Assembly (NCBI GenBank): GCA_018340805.1
Contig: JACMZG010001908.1
Span: 38,815,689 to 38,879,688 of the forward strand
Direction: 5' to 3'
DNA: 64,000 nucleotides
DNA from: Microvelia longipes
Taxonomy: Eukaryota > Arthropoda > Insecta > Hemiptera > Veliidae
Shown here: piece by piece, positions 48,559 to 58,557 of the stretch
Position numbering within the stretch: the stretch's first letter is position 1
Layout: every line of letters starts with the position of its first letter
Translations under genes and position numbers: made by a program
The notes under the pieces: model-generated
Seen by the model: the letters and a program-made list of their open reading frames with translations, nothing else
Told to the model about the DNA's origin: nothing
Databases searched by the model: none

Positions 48559-48873
48559 TAATAAAAGAGGAAGAAGTCTCTCCACAAAAATATATTTCTT
48601 TTTATCAAAGCGCTTTCAACCTAACAAGAGGTCATCATCAGTGCTAGCCGTTGAATAAAGAAGAGGGTGATAGATGAGTCTTACAGATCAGATATCAAAG
48701 ATAGACTTAGGGACTTAGATTTAGGGTCTATCTTTGATATCTGATCTGTAAGACTCATCTATCACCCTCTTCTTTATTCAACGGCTAGCACTGATGATGA
48801 CCTCTTGTTAGGTTGAAAGCGCTTTGCTAAAAAGAAATATATTTTTGTGGAGAGACTTCTTCCTCTTTTATTA
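48559..48873. mobile_element. 315-bp foldback element inserted in family A
   Basis: The left arm 48559-48707 and right arm 48727-48873 are inverted copies with very few differences around a centre of about 19 nt. The whole is followed by about 32 bp (AGATGAACTCCATTAACGC...). A 12-bp duplication AAACTTAGAGTA flanks the insertion (48549-48560 and 48906-48917), both inside family A sequence. Each arm carries TGATGATGACCTCTTGTTAG then GTTGAAAGC, discussed as a hammerhead-like core. Inverted organisation plus such a core would fit a Penelope-like terminal remnant. No ORF is present. Confidence 0.8.
48786..48829 (+). ncRNA. Compact hammerhead-ribozyme-like motif
   Basis: In order on the plus strand: TAGCA (48786-48790); the invariant CTGATGA (48791-48797); GACCT-CTTGTT-AGGTT as a 5-bp stem II with one G-U and one unpaired T before it; the invariant GAAA (48815-48818); GCGC, which can close as one G-C pair on the A-U next to it; TT; and TGCTA (48825-48829), the exact complement of TAGCA, as stem I. 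The expected cleavage would be after T48824. Short stem III versions are known from Penelope-like elements. The minus-strand twin in the left arm reads TGATA, breaking one stem I pair. Activity is inferred, not shown. Confidence 0.45.
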
Positions 48874-49283
48874 AGATGAACTCCATTAACGCTCACCTTA
48901 GTTCTTAAACTTAGAGTACTTATTATAAAATAAGTACCCACTTACTTCATTAAAGTATACACTTGTACCGAATTTCAACTAAATTGGATTATTTTCCGAT
49001 TTTTTACAATTATTTAAAGTTAACTAATTTGATAAATATTAAACTGATTATGAAATTAAAATTAATACACTTGTTAGTTTTCATGCGTGCCTAATCTCAA
49101 AATGATCGCAATATTTTTCCGTGTTTTATAATTTTTCGAAATTCAGACTAGTTCATGACGCTATAAAATATTATTTTTCTGATAGTACAACTAGACCTAA
49201 TGATTGTTTTTTTTTATAAAGTTTCAACTCTCTAGCTTAAATATTTCACACTACCAGGCACACACACACACACACACACACAC

Positions 49284-50083
49284 TTACTTCTCTTTTATAC
49301 CGCAGGTATATATAGGAAAGTATTGTGTTTACAAATATATCTGAAACAGGAATGTCACCTGAACAATTGTATTTCAATGTCACCGTTTCATGTATTTTTA
49401 AGACCTCCTAAGTAGTTTTCACAAAGCTATCTGTCTATATGTGTGTGTGTGTGTGTGTTTGAGTTATTATCGAATCTCCCAGTGTATTTATGCTAGAGAG
49501 TTAAAACTTCATACAAAAATAGTCTATAGGTATACCTATGATATTCAGAATTTTTTTGACGTCATTAACCCGCATAAATGACCCAGCAAAAATTGCAAAA
49601 AAACATAAAGCGCGAAAAAATGTTGTGACAAATATGAGATGGCACGCATTTAGCCATCCATAAGACTAACATATGTGCCAAGTTTTATCTCATTATCAGC
49701 AAAATGTCTTTTATATGTTTTTTAAAGAATTGTAAAAAATTGGAAAATAGTCTAATAGAGTCGAAATTTGGTACTAGGGAATACTCTTATACGCATTAAA
49801 AATTTACACTAAGTTTCGTTTTAATACGACAAATACATTCACGATTTTTGTTGGATCATAAAAGTTAAGCAGCATCGAGCGTGTGCAGTGCCTGGATGGG
49901 TGACTGATGAGATGAAAAGGTTGTTTATATCTGAGGACATGCGAAGCGTGTCCGAAGACGAGTTGCAGTATAAATTTAATGAATTGTATATTCTGATGAC
50001 TAGCAAAGCGAGTCCGGAGTAAGGAGGATATCGATGTGATGAAGAAAAGATCTGAGGTACCTCGTACCTGATTTTTTTTGTTG
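49284..50083 (+). repeat. Family A repeat, full length, about 800 bp
   Basis: Starts TTACTTCTCTTTTATACCGC and AGGTATATAGG. It carries AAGTATTGTGTTTAC, TGTCTATATGTGTGTGTGTG, GACGTCATTAACCCGCATAA, ATGAGATGGCACGCATTTAG and CTCATTATCAGC, then the 5S-like part at 49864-49910 (GTTAAGCAGCATCGAGCGTG, CCTGGATGGGTGAC). Two tail units follow, then GGTACCTCGTACCTGA-T(8). With the minus-strand copy it makes an inverted pair of about 1.7 kb. Confidence 0.9.
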
Positions 50084-51404
50084 TCTGATTTTAGCTTTGG
50101 TTTAGTTTTATAAATATTACATTTAACATACAGAAATGAGTGTTTTTACTCACTATATGTAAAATATGTCTTACTGTATGTTTATATAAAACTTAATAAC
50201 ATATTCTACATCGTATAACCTGCGATGCTCTGTAGAGCTTTTTAAATAATATTTTATCTCACTTGCGCAAAACGTAAAATATAATTGTAAATCAAAATTA
50301 GCATTTAAAAAATAAATTAGGTTACATTTATTTAATTACTTATAAACAATTTTATATTAAGATTAATTCATAATTTTATTATTATTTTACAATCTTTATA
50401 AAATTTTTGAAATTAAATTTTAATTAAAAATAATATCGGTACCATTTATAAATATATTTGAATGGTAAAAATATGCGTTAAATTTGTTTACCAAATGTAA
50501 AGAAAAGAAACATCAAAAGGAACAGCTGTAAGCAAATTTTCCTTCTTGTTATTTTTGTTACTATGAAAAGAAATGAGAGGAAAAATTATGTTTTTTCCAA
50601 GTTTTTGCCCCGAAGGGTACACGTGCATAATTAGGGCTCTTTTTAATATAAAAAGGGCTATTTTAGAGCTGTCCTTAGAAAAAGTTTTAGGAAAAATATG
50701 AAAAGATTGTTTGAAAATTGAAGAGTGTTAAGGGCGGTTTTTTTGGTTTTTTTTTTTTTCATTGTGGACGATTACATCTCATTAGTTTTTCAAGGAGACT
50801 TAGCAAGCCTAAGGGCTACAAGCCTGCTTGTGTCCTCCCTGGTTAAAAATATAAAAAAACCAAAATAAAAGTTTCTTTTTTTAAAAGAGGCCCTTAAGGG
50901 ATATTAGCTTAAACAAGTAAACAATAAACTAACCTAGAGTATAAACGTAAGCATAGTACGTCGTTAGGTTGAAAATAAAATGTGCGATATTAAACGAAGA
51001 TAAAGAAATAAAATCCTATTAATGTAACATAGAACGATGTGTTTTACATTTGATCTATGCGAGCTCTGGCGGTAAAAGTTTCCTGTTACATAATGAAACG
51101 AAAAGATTTGCCAAATTATAGGCGAAAAAAGTTATTCGCCCCTCCCTGGTAAAGACGTTAGTTAGGAAGTTAATGTTTTTTTACGTTTATGCGCTCAAAG
51201 ACCAGAGGAAACGAAAATTATCTGTTTTCATAATAGCGTAATGTATTATTAAATAATAGCTAATTAAAATGACTTGATACCTAAAAAAAGAAAATATTTC
51301 AAAGCTATTAATTATTCAGGTCACTTTATATATTTTACTAAAAAATCTATAGATTTTATAGTAAAATAAAATATATAGTAATGTCTATAGCCTAAGAGAT
51401 ATTT
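50084..51404. other. AT-rich stretch with one GC-richer patch
   Basis: 50790-50865 (TTAGCAAGCCTAAGGGCTAC, CTTGTGTCCTCCCTGG) looks like part of a retroelement 3' region, but no frame or poly(A) supports it. The rest is AT-rich without features. Confidence 0.4.
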
Positions 51405-51640
51405 TGCTTGCAAAATATGTCAATATTGAAGTATGACGATTGTCATAGTATGAAGTATGACGATTGTCGAATGATGGAACAGTTCCCAGATGTAGCATTG
51501 CATTTTGCTAGTTACATTCCCTTGGTGTCTCTCGCACAACTATATTGTGTCAACTATTCATGTTTTGCAAAACTCGGTAGTATCAAAATGATATATGTCA
51601 ATATTATTTGTGGAGGAATACTCTCTCGTGTTATTTCGGT
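51405..51640 (+). repeat. Dispersed repeat shared with 25185-25545
   Basis: Contains GTATGACGATTGTC twice, then GAATGATGGAACAGTTCCCA, GATGTAGCATTGCA and AAAACTCGGTAGTATC, all with counterparts at 25195-25540. The 89-codon plus-strand frame at 51408-51677 reads through this repeat into the adjacent MITE, so it is not a gene. Confidence 0.6.
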
Positions 51641-51644
51641 TTTA

Positions 51645-51700
51645 GGCCCGTATTCAAAAACATTTAGGAAATGTTAGGAAAATGTTTTTGAATACGATCC
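51645..51700. mobile_element. 56-bp minimal Harbinger-type foldback
   Basis: GGCCCGTATTCAAAAACATT and AATGTTTTTGAATACGATCC are inverted copies. TTA flanks both (51642-51644 and 51701-51703). The interior is only a short CCTAAC-type repeat on one strand. It is the smallest of three size classes in this window. Confidence 0.85.
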
Positions 51701-51814
51701 TTAGTCATCTCGCTGGTTTAATTTAGAAAATTATATTTCATATCTATCTTGATTGATTTTTTATTAAATGTTACCAGAATTACTATAATGGTAATTCTGG
51801 TGCAGAGGTCCTCA

Positions 51815-52165
51815 AGGCTAGCGAATTTTCTTAGGAATGCTTACTTTCTTGCTCTATACAGTTCTTACTCAGGTTTTTCGGTTTATGGTTCTCAGTCAGA
51901 ACAGCGATTTCCTTAATTATTTGTCAATTATCCTAATTTTTCAAAGGAAATGCGCATTTTTATACCGTAGGTATTTCAAAACTATGCTCACCCTTTGGTA
52001 AATGAGGTCCGAACAATATTTTGGGGAGTCATACAAAGCTCTGTTAATGCTAAACTTTAAAATGAAAAAATGAGAAAAATCATCAAACGGTTCATGCTTT
52101 TTGCCTTAGAAGCATAAACCGAAACCTGAGCTGGAAAGCGAGCATTGCAAAGGAAACATAGGATA
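51815..52165. repeat. Family C inverted-repeat unit alone
   Basis: Left arm GGAATGCTTACTTTCTTGCT and AGGTTTTTCGGTTTATGGTT; right arm GAAGCATAAACCGAAACCTG and AAGCGAGCATTGCAAAGGAA. The arms lie about 180 bp apart and the tRNA-box unit is absent. Confidence 0.6.
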
Positions 52166-52800
52166 AAAATGCTAATAACAAGCAAGGATATGAATCTAAT
52201 TGAAAGATATTTAAGGTGAAAGAAACATTATTTTATATAAATTACAATGAATCATCATATTTTATCATATTTTATACATCAATGTATCAAATCTTAGCTA
52301 AACAAAATACATCTAGAGCTTTTCATGTAGAGATTTACTTTTGAATTTTACCAACTAAGTTGTAGAATAGTTACCAAATCTATCATGATATGTCGCTGAT
52401 ATTTCATGGTATAATTTATCCTAACTCCTAACTAAATGAATTTATCAGAATATTATCTTTGATCATATCTTACCTTACCTATATTTAAGATAAAATATTG
52501 AACAATGAGCCGACTCTATGATCAAAATCATAAACGTCAGTATATACAACGTCCTCAGTATAAACAAGCTCCACGGAGGTCTGGGGTGTGTATCCCAGGT
52601 TATACTCTCAGTTTATATAAGAATATTGTTTAAATAAATTATCGCCAACTTAGATTAATTTATGAGCTAAAAGTAATAGTGGTAGTGTCTGCCACTACCA
52701 CCTCAGGTTAATTCCGCAGGAGTTATCCCTGATGAGCCGCAAGACTCTAAACTGGCATTATTATTGTTATTTTTATATGATGTACATTATAAAATAAAGA
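52166..52800. other. AT-rich spacer with a small GC-richer patch
   Basis: 52675-52760 (GTAGTGTCTGCCACTACCAC hairpin, then a CCTGATGAGCCGCAAGACTC stretch) is unlike its flanks. The source is not recognised. Confidence 0.45.
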
Positions 52801-52817
52801 AAACTGTTATGTTGCAG

Positions 52818-52868
52818 ATAGAGGAAGAAAATCAACAACTTCAAATATTGTCGTCAATGTCAATTTTA
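52818..52868 (+). CDS. Candidate 51-bp internal micro-exon
   Basis: A T-rich stretch and TTATGTTGCAG precede position 52818, and GTAAGTAC follows 52868, a near-consensus donor. The 51 bp between (17 codons) are open in the frame giving IEEENQQLQILSSMSIL, whose first half looks like coiled coil. The length is a multiple of three, so inclusion would not shift frame. The composition (GAGGAAGAAAATCAACAACT) differs from the AT-rich surroundings. No neighbouring exon can be assigned with confidence, so the gene is unknown. A chance match cannot be excluded. Confidence 0.35.
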
Positions 52869-52989
52869 GTAAGTACATTTTGCTCTGATTTTAGTTTTAT
52901 TTATCACTATATTTCAATAAATTTTTCTGAAATGTAACAAATGGTATTATAAACTGCACCGAGCTCAAGGGAATCCTTAAATAACCTTA

Positions 52990-53380
52990 TAACAATTCTG
53001 ACACAGAGATCTATGAATTTCCTTTTTGCGTATGCTTATAAGCACTGATATATCAATCCAATCGCTTGCTTGCTCCAATCAATTGTGTTTAACTTTTCGG
53101 TACAAGCTTTACATAACCTGAGCTGTATCATTGCAACTTGTTATTTAATTTGTCAAACTTTCAACAAAAATGCGCTTATTTATCTCATAGATAAATAACT
53201 CCTTGGCTTCAGACCAGTTAAATTCGATTTAGCGTATAAAAATACACAAAGCTCTTTGTAGCTTGTTTAAGACCCAATATTATCGATTTTTTAAACGTTT
53301 GCTGACTCCGCAAACCGGATTAAAGACGTCATAACACCTGGTTTTCAATTAGGTTGTGTTTTTACCTACGTTAATTTTTG
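52990..53380 (-). repeat. Family C composite, minus strand, degraded
   Basis: At 53280-53380 the minus strand reads AACACAACCTAATTG, CCAGGTGTTATGACGTC and TTTGCGGAGTCAGCAAAC. The partner unit at 53040-53180 has ATGCGCTTATTT with AACCTGAGCTGT and GCTTGCTTGCTCC words. Box B is not preserved. Confidence 0.45.
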
Positions 53381-53454
53381 TACTAAATTTGATTTCGAAA
53401 TATTAATCTGTATTAAACGTGTTTAAAAGAATCCTCTATAAAATACATAGTGTT

Positions 53455-53600
53455 TGTATGCACGAGATTTATGTTCTTCCTCCGATCGAAATAAAACTTG
53501 GTACAAAAATCAACCTTGTTAATGTCCCAAACCCTATTGTTTCTGAATATGTTTGACGTCATTAACCCATAATAATAAGTAGATGTTGACTTAGTATACT
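53455..53600 (+). repeat. Family B middle fragment
   Basis: CGAAATAAAACTTGGTACAA, CCCAAACCCTATTGTTTCTG and GACGTCATTAACCCATAATA match the middle of family B. Both ends are missing. Confidence 0.65.
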
Positions 53601-54455
53601 GACGAATTTATTGAATGACTTTTTGCACTATATAACAGCAAAATGGTATTACCCCAGCAACATCAAATACCCCAAATTTATTCTCCTTCAATCATGATTC
53701 TATCATTTGATAGAATAAAGGAATCGTTCGATGCCATGGAATCGTTTGATGCCATCCAAACGATAGATAGCATGTAGATTCACACAATTTTCGTAGACTT
53801 TAACGAAGCAGTTAAATAATTTTTAATTTCGACCCTAAGTAAGAGCATTATTATTTTACATTATTACGAGCACAAGGCCAAGTCCAATTTTACATCCAAA
53901 ACAAAAATGCTAATGTTTTAATGAAATAGCATGTTTTGTCAAATTAGGTCTCTCAGTCTGGTCGCTTCGTGAATACTAATTCTCGGTTTAATATAACCCC
54001 TTATAAAACATGGTACATAGAAACCGGGACTGAAAAACATTTGTACGACAAGTAAATGAAATTAAGAATGTCATCGTATTCATAGAATGGACTAATAAAA
54101 TTTTATTTTATGGTAAACAATAAAAGAATGTGAAGAAAACGAATAAAGTCATACTCAACTAAACGACGGTCTAGTAAAATCTAAAGAATCTGGTAATAAA
54201 TGTCATTTTAGAGAAACACTTATATAAATAAGTTTTTAAATATAGTATATGAGTAGCCTAAATAAGTACCTTAGTAAAAGCAACAAATTTAATATCTATT
54301 TATCTATATGTACATACCTAAACGATGAATATGTACACTAGTATGTACCTAAAATGATGCACGACATTCATTGTGTTACGATCTACGTCTATTAGTTTTA
54401 TTGTATAATCAACAATTTCGACAACAAGGTAGTAACACACGCGGCTAGGATAATG
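53601..54455. other. AT-rich spacer
   Basis: Short near-repeats GAATCGTT(C/T)GATGCCAT occur at about 53720-53755. No gene supported. Confidence 0.5.
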
Positions 54456-54460
54456 CTAAT

Positions 54461-54652
54461 CACCAATCGACAAATAAGGAGCTTGCTATTCCACCAATCG
54501 ACAAATAAGGAGCTTGCTATTCCACCAATCGACAAATAAGCAGCTTGCTATTCCACCAATCGACAAATAAGCAGCTTGCTATTCCACCAATCGACAAATA
54601 AGCAGTTTGCTATTCCACCAATCGACGAATAAGCAGCTTGCTATTCCACAAA
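54461..54652 (+). repeat. 31-bp minisatellite, 6 units
   Basis: The unit is CACCAATCGACAAATAAGCA followed by GCTTGCTATTC. Starts lie at 54461, 54492, 54523, 54554, 54585 and 54616, exactly 31 bp apart. The first two units have GGAGC where later ones have GCAGC. Very low divergence suggests recent expansion. Confidence 0.95.
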
Positions 54653-54984
54653 GCATGTATTGTCAGTTTGTTTTGTAATTAATTTCAAGTTCTATATGTT
54701 ACTTTAAAACTGAATTTAGATCAATTTTCAGCGATAGTAGTTCCAAATTTTAGATAGTAGAAAAGTTTCTATAGATACAGCATGATTAGTTGTTTCTTGT
54801 ATTTCTACATATATGTCCTGCATAATGTTTTAGTCTTCTTTAATTTTTTTTATTGGGTAGCCGATTTTTGTTACGTATTTAAAGGTTTAAGCCACCACTA
54901 AATATCTCAGATCTAACCCTATAAAAATTAACAATTTTTCTATGAAAACAATAATCCCGTAACAGCTACGGTTCTTAAAGTGAA

Positions 54985-55090
54985 TATTCAAAGAAAAATG
55001 GGTTTTTTAAAGGGGGGATTCAGTAATCAAGAAAATATATATATATATTATTATATATATATATATATATATATATTATTATATATATAT

Positions 55091-55134
<44 letters not shown>

Positions 55135-55400
55135 ATATACATTTATCCTTGATTCGAACCTTTTCTCGGATCGAAATGAAACTTGGTACAAAAACAGACC
55201 TTAATAATGCCCCGAACGCATTGTTTATTGTTTAAAATATATTTATTTTACGCATTATTGTTTTTTAAATATATTTGATGAATTAACCCACAATAATGAC
55301 TCAGCGAAATTTTCAAAAAATCACCAAACTTCATAAAGTTTGTTATTGGGCTGGCTGAAATTTTAAACACATGTACTACTTCTTATGGTGAACACAGATT
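54985..55400 (+). repeat. Family B repeat, 5' and middle part
   Basis: A G-rich start (AAGGGGGGATTCAGTAATCA) is followed by a long interrupted (TA)n at 55037-55138. Then come CGGATCGAAATGAAACTTGG, CCCCGAACGCATTGTTTATT and ATTAACCCACAATAATGACT. The conserved CGTGGCAGTATGCCAC and the GC-rich 3' end are missing. The open frame at 54980-55204 is the microsatellite. Confidence 0.75.
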
Positions 55401-56098
55401 ATAAGTTAATTTATTATTAAATAACAGATTTACTGTACTTAATTTATCCAATGGCTGTAAATTATTATAAAACTTATATAAGACAAATTATGTTAGAACT
55501 TTCTTATAATTTAATAAATTCGGGATGAATGGATTCATGAAATAAATTATAACGCTTAGTCTAATAAATTAATAAAAATATTAGAGTGTAAACGCGCAGT
55601 TTCTGGGCGCAAAAACGTGATCAGAAAAGACACTAAGAAAACATAAAGGAAACGTGACGGAACATTAAGAAAACTGTTTTGCTATTATACATTCCTAACT
55701 CGCTTCTTAATTTATTGGAACTATTAATCATAGCAGAATGTAAACTCGCCCTGGTTTAATTCAGTAAACAGCCGTTAGATGTCGTGAACACCGATTATAA
55801 TATGATTTATTTGTTCTGATAAGTAAATATGATTTCTTTCTTGTAGAATTTCCCTTTTTACGAATTCTTTACGTAATGCAATTGTCACGATAGCATATTT
55901 GTTTGCATATTAAATGGTCTTAATAATTAGCAATGTTGGTATCGCCTACAGCATCAAGAAGGATACACTTGAACATTTTGATAACAGATTAACATCAAAA
56001 TAAAATTATTTACACTCAGACTGTATTAATTGTGATAATATTTGGCATTTTAGCATATCTCTTGGTTAATTAAATGGTACATAAAATAATTATATACC
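55401..56098. other. AT-rich spacer
   Basis: No supported feature. Confidence 0.5.
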
Positions 56099-56102
56099 TT
56101 AA

Positions 56103-56648
56103 GTTATGAAGAAAAAACATAGCCTGCCTATCCAGAGTGAAGCCCTTCATATGATTGCGCCTGGTCCAAATTTTATAAAATCGCACAAATTTCAGTTTTA
56201 TTAAAATAAGTGGTTCCCTGTAGGTCGTGTGAAAAACATGAATATATCATTTTTTAAAGATGATAAAATTTCCAATAAAGCGAGAGTTCAATCATTAAAA
56301 TCAGATGACTATAACCAAAGTTTGGCTCCTTCAAAAACACCAGAAAAATGGTTAATTTATGCAAAGTTAGCGAATTTATTTAAAAAAAGCTCGACTTTTT
56401 GTGCACTTTTTAGTCATTTAAGAAATGTCATAACTTTAGTTGTAGTTATCCGATTTTGACGAAAAACACTCATTTAATAGGAAATTTTATCAGCTTTAAA
56501 AGAAGTTCTCTTCATGTTTTGCACACGACCTACAGGGAACCACTTATTACAAGATAACTGGAATTTGTGCGATTTTCTAATATTTTGAGCGAGCGCATTT
56601 ATGAAGGGATCCACTCTGGATAGGCAGACTATGTTTTTCCTTCATAAT
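56103..56648. mobile_element. 546-bp foldback MITE flanked by TTAA
   Basis: The left end TTATGAAGAAAAAACATAG and the right end CTATGTTTTTCCTTCATAA are inverted copies, and the arms extend about 140 bp (AAGTGGTTCCCTGTAGGTCG against CGACCTACAGGGAACCACTT). TTAA flanks both sides (56099-56102, 56649-56652). The outer bases ATACC and GGTAT would rebuild a palindromic target on excision. TTAA duplication is the piggyBac signature, but the termini do not start with CCY, so the superfamily is provisional. The 76-codon frame at 56229-56459 lies in the core and resembles no transposase. Confidence 0.85.
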
Positions 56649-56859
56649 TTAAGGTATACTTTTTAGGAAAATTTGGTTTGATTGAAGTAGTACAAAATGA
56701 GTCACATTTTTTAGGCCTGGCCCTTGGACTATAAGACATTGGAATCCAGCTCGACTGCGTATTACCTGCACATATTACTTTACTATATTACCTTACTAAA
56801 CACATGTACTATTCCTAACCCTGAATTTTATCATTTTTTATATCATTAGTATCAATAAT

Positions 56860-57393
56860 GTGATAAAAAGTTTAAGGAAGGAGTATAGTATTATACTCCT
56901 TGCTCATCCTACAAAATCACATCCTAGGAAATCATGGAGAGAAATATTCAGGTCTAAGAGAATTTTAACGCTATATTCTCTATTTAGTTACCAGACACTT
57001 TTTATCTATGACACCCAACTAGATTATAATAAAATTAACAGCTTGCATAACTACCCGACTAAACAAAGCAATAAGTTACTTATCAGGAAGCCCAGACTCA
57101 CAAAGGCTGCTAGACTTAACATTACTCACTTAGGACTTATACTATATAATCACTTACCAGACTCCATAATTAGCTTAGATAAGAGGCCCTTCATAAATAA
57201 AATTAAAAGAATTCTGTTAGACAACCCATTGTATTCGGTAGAAGATTATTTTCAATTAATTTTTAATTATATTTGTTGTAAAATTATTGTTTCAACTGTA
57301 TGTTTGATTGCATTGACTGTTTGCAACTGTACAGAAATGTATGTTATGCAAATAAAGGTTTTATTTATTTATTTATTAGTTATACTATACTAA
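56860..57393 (+). pseudogene. 5'-truncated non-LTR retrotransposon, C-terminal end of ORF2
   Basis: The 177-codon frame carries the typical end of a LINE reverse-transcriptase polyprotein beyond the catalytic domain. It has HPRKSWREIFRSKRILTLYS, a Tyr/Phe-rich helix, then LHNYPTKQSNKLLIRKPRLT, the widespread 'LGLILYNHLPDSI' block and a Lys/Arg-rich end LDKRPFINKIKRILLDNPLY. This order (short REIF-R-ILTL segment, 'Y-TR-sN' segment, 'G-kLYN-LP' segment) is seen in jockey/CR1-type elements. No polymerase motifs, endonuclease or start remain, so the ATG at 56860 is fortuitous. A TGCAAATAAAG and (TTTA)n tail at 57352-57380 mark the 3' end. It is a dead copy whose interrupted 5' end is typical of incomplete reverse transcription. 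Confidence 0.8.
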
Positions 57394-57399
57394 TATGAC

Positions 57400-58180
57400 T
57401 TATACTATACTCCTTGGTTTAGGCACAAACATTGCATTTTAACTGAGCGACGTATGCGTGTTTAAAATGGTAAAGTGATTTAGAGAATTTGAAGGGTAAG
57501 AGTGAGAAAAGAGTTATGAAAATGTGAGAAAAGGGAGTTATAAAGGGACTGAATATGACTTAATACACGTGAAATGAAATGTTAGAATAAGTTAAAAGGT
57601 TTGTGTCAGGCAGAAGTAGTAAGAGTGAGTAAAAATGTATTAAGAGAGAGAAACAAAGTCGTAATACCTTGCGCAAGTGAAAAACAAAATGTCAATGTGA
57701 GTTAGTGAAAAGGAGTTAAGAAACAAGCAAAAAGTTACAATAGCTCCTACAGTGATAAGAGTTGGTGGTGGTACAGTTTAAAGCGATACACGGAGAAGGC
57801 TCTGCTCTGTAGGAGCGTGGGATAGGGGCTCATAGCGGTAGGGTTAGAGTTGGTCCTATAGGGCTCTGCCTCAACGTCGTGTAGCTCCTATAACTCCCTA
57901 CAACCCTGCTCTATACTAGGCTAACTCTGCTCTCTCGTGATTTCTCTTGACTGACACTTGACAGCATCCCGCATCCCTTTCTTCTCATGAACCCAACTTC
58001 CATCCCCCACCACTCTCTAACCCCTCAATCCCTTCCCTCTCTAATTTTTTTACTCGTCTTTTTAAACACCATCCTTTCAAACGCTTCTTCCACGCAGCTA
58101 CTGAAATTCAAAAATTGTTGGATGCACTTATTGAATAATAATAATAATTGCTATTGCTGCGGCAATAAGTAAAGTAAATA
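57400..58180. other. Block with strong purine then pyrimidine strand bias
   Basis: 57470-57760 is purine-rich on the plus strand (AAGGGTAAGAGTGAGAAAAG) and 57860-58090 is pyrimidine-rich (CCCACCACTCTCTAACCCC). The centre has short inverted words (TAGCTCCTACAG and CTGTAGGAGC; AGGCTCTGC and CTCTGCCTC). The block is clearly less AT-rich than its flanks. The 61-codon frame at 57987-58172 is Pro/Ser/Leu-rich and is not recognised. It could be a decayed large inverted repeat. Confidence 0.4.
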
Positions 58181-58557
58181 TTGCAAAGAAATCATAGTTT
58201 ATCATTATACTCCTATAAAATCATGCAACTTATATGCAGATGTTTAGAACCGTCAACTAATCAAATTTAGAAAATTCATTAATGTTAAATTATTAAAATT
58301 CATAAATTTGTGTTAAATTGTTAAATAGTATTAAATCAAAAAGAGTATATATTCATCGAAAAAGGCAACTAGTAAGAGTTTTCATGAAAAAGCGGACTTG
58401 ATGTCTTACTTTAAATGCAGTTTTCTTTAAAAGTAACCTACCTAACCAGTAACCTACTACTAGTAACTTATTACTAGTAACCTAGATAACCATATCAATT
58501 ATGCACCTGTAAAAATATTTAGACGTGGGTGATCATCTGATACTCAGCTCAAAAATA

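Larger units (their letters stand above)
48405..49282 (-). repeat. Family A repeat, minus strand, with foldback insertion
   Basis: The minus strand ends with tail units (GACGAGCGAAGCGAATCTGA, then ATGAGCGTAGTGAATC) and GTACCCGTAGCCG. The 5S-like segment is mostly lost (only CGCTGAGAATG and flanks remain). The copy is split at 48561-48905 by the palindrome described separately. It starts next to the (CA)n at 49256-49283, where it meets the plus-strand copy head to head. Confidence 0.75.

Noticed and set aside
49905..49925. CTGATGAGATGAAAAG in a family A copy
   Set aside because: No room for stem II between CTGATGA and GAAA; it is a chance variant of the 5S-like GGGTGACCGCTGG region.
51408..51677. 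89-codon plus-strand frame
   Set aside because: It runs through a dispersed repeat into a MITE, so its length is accidental.
52725..52755. CTGATGAGCCGC...TAAAC resembling a second hammerhead core
   Set aside because: The invariant GAAA is replaced by TAAA and neither stem II nor stem I pairs properly.
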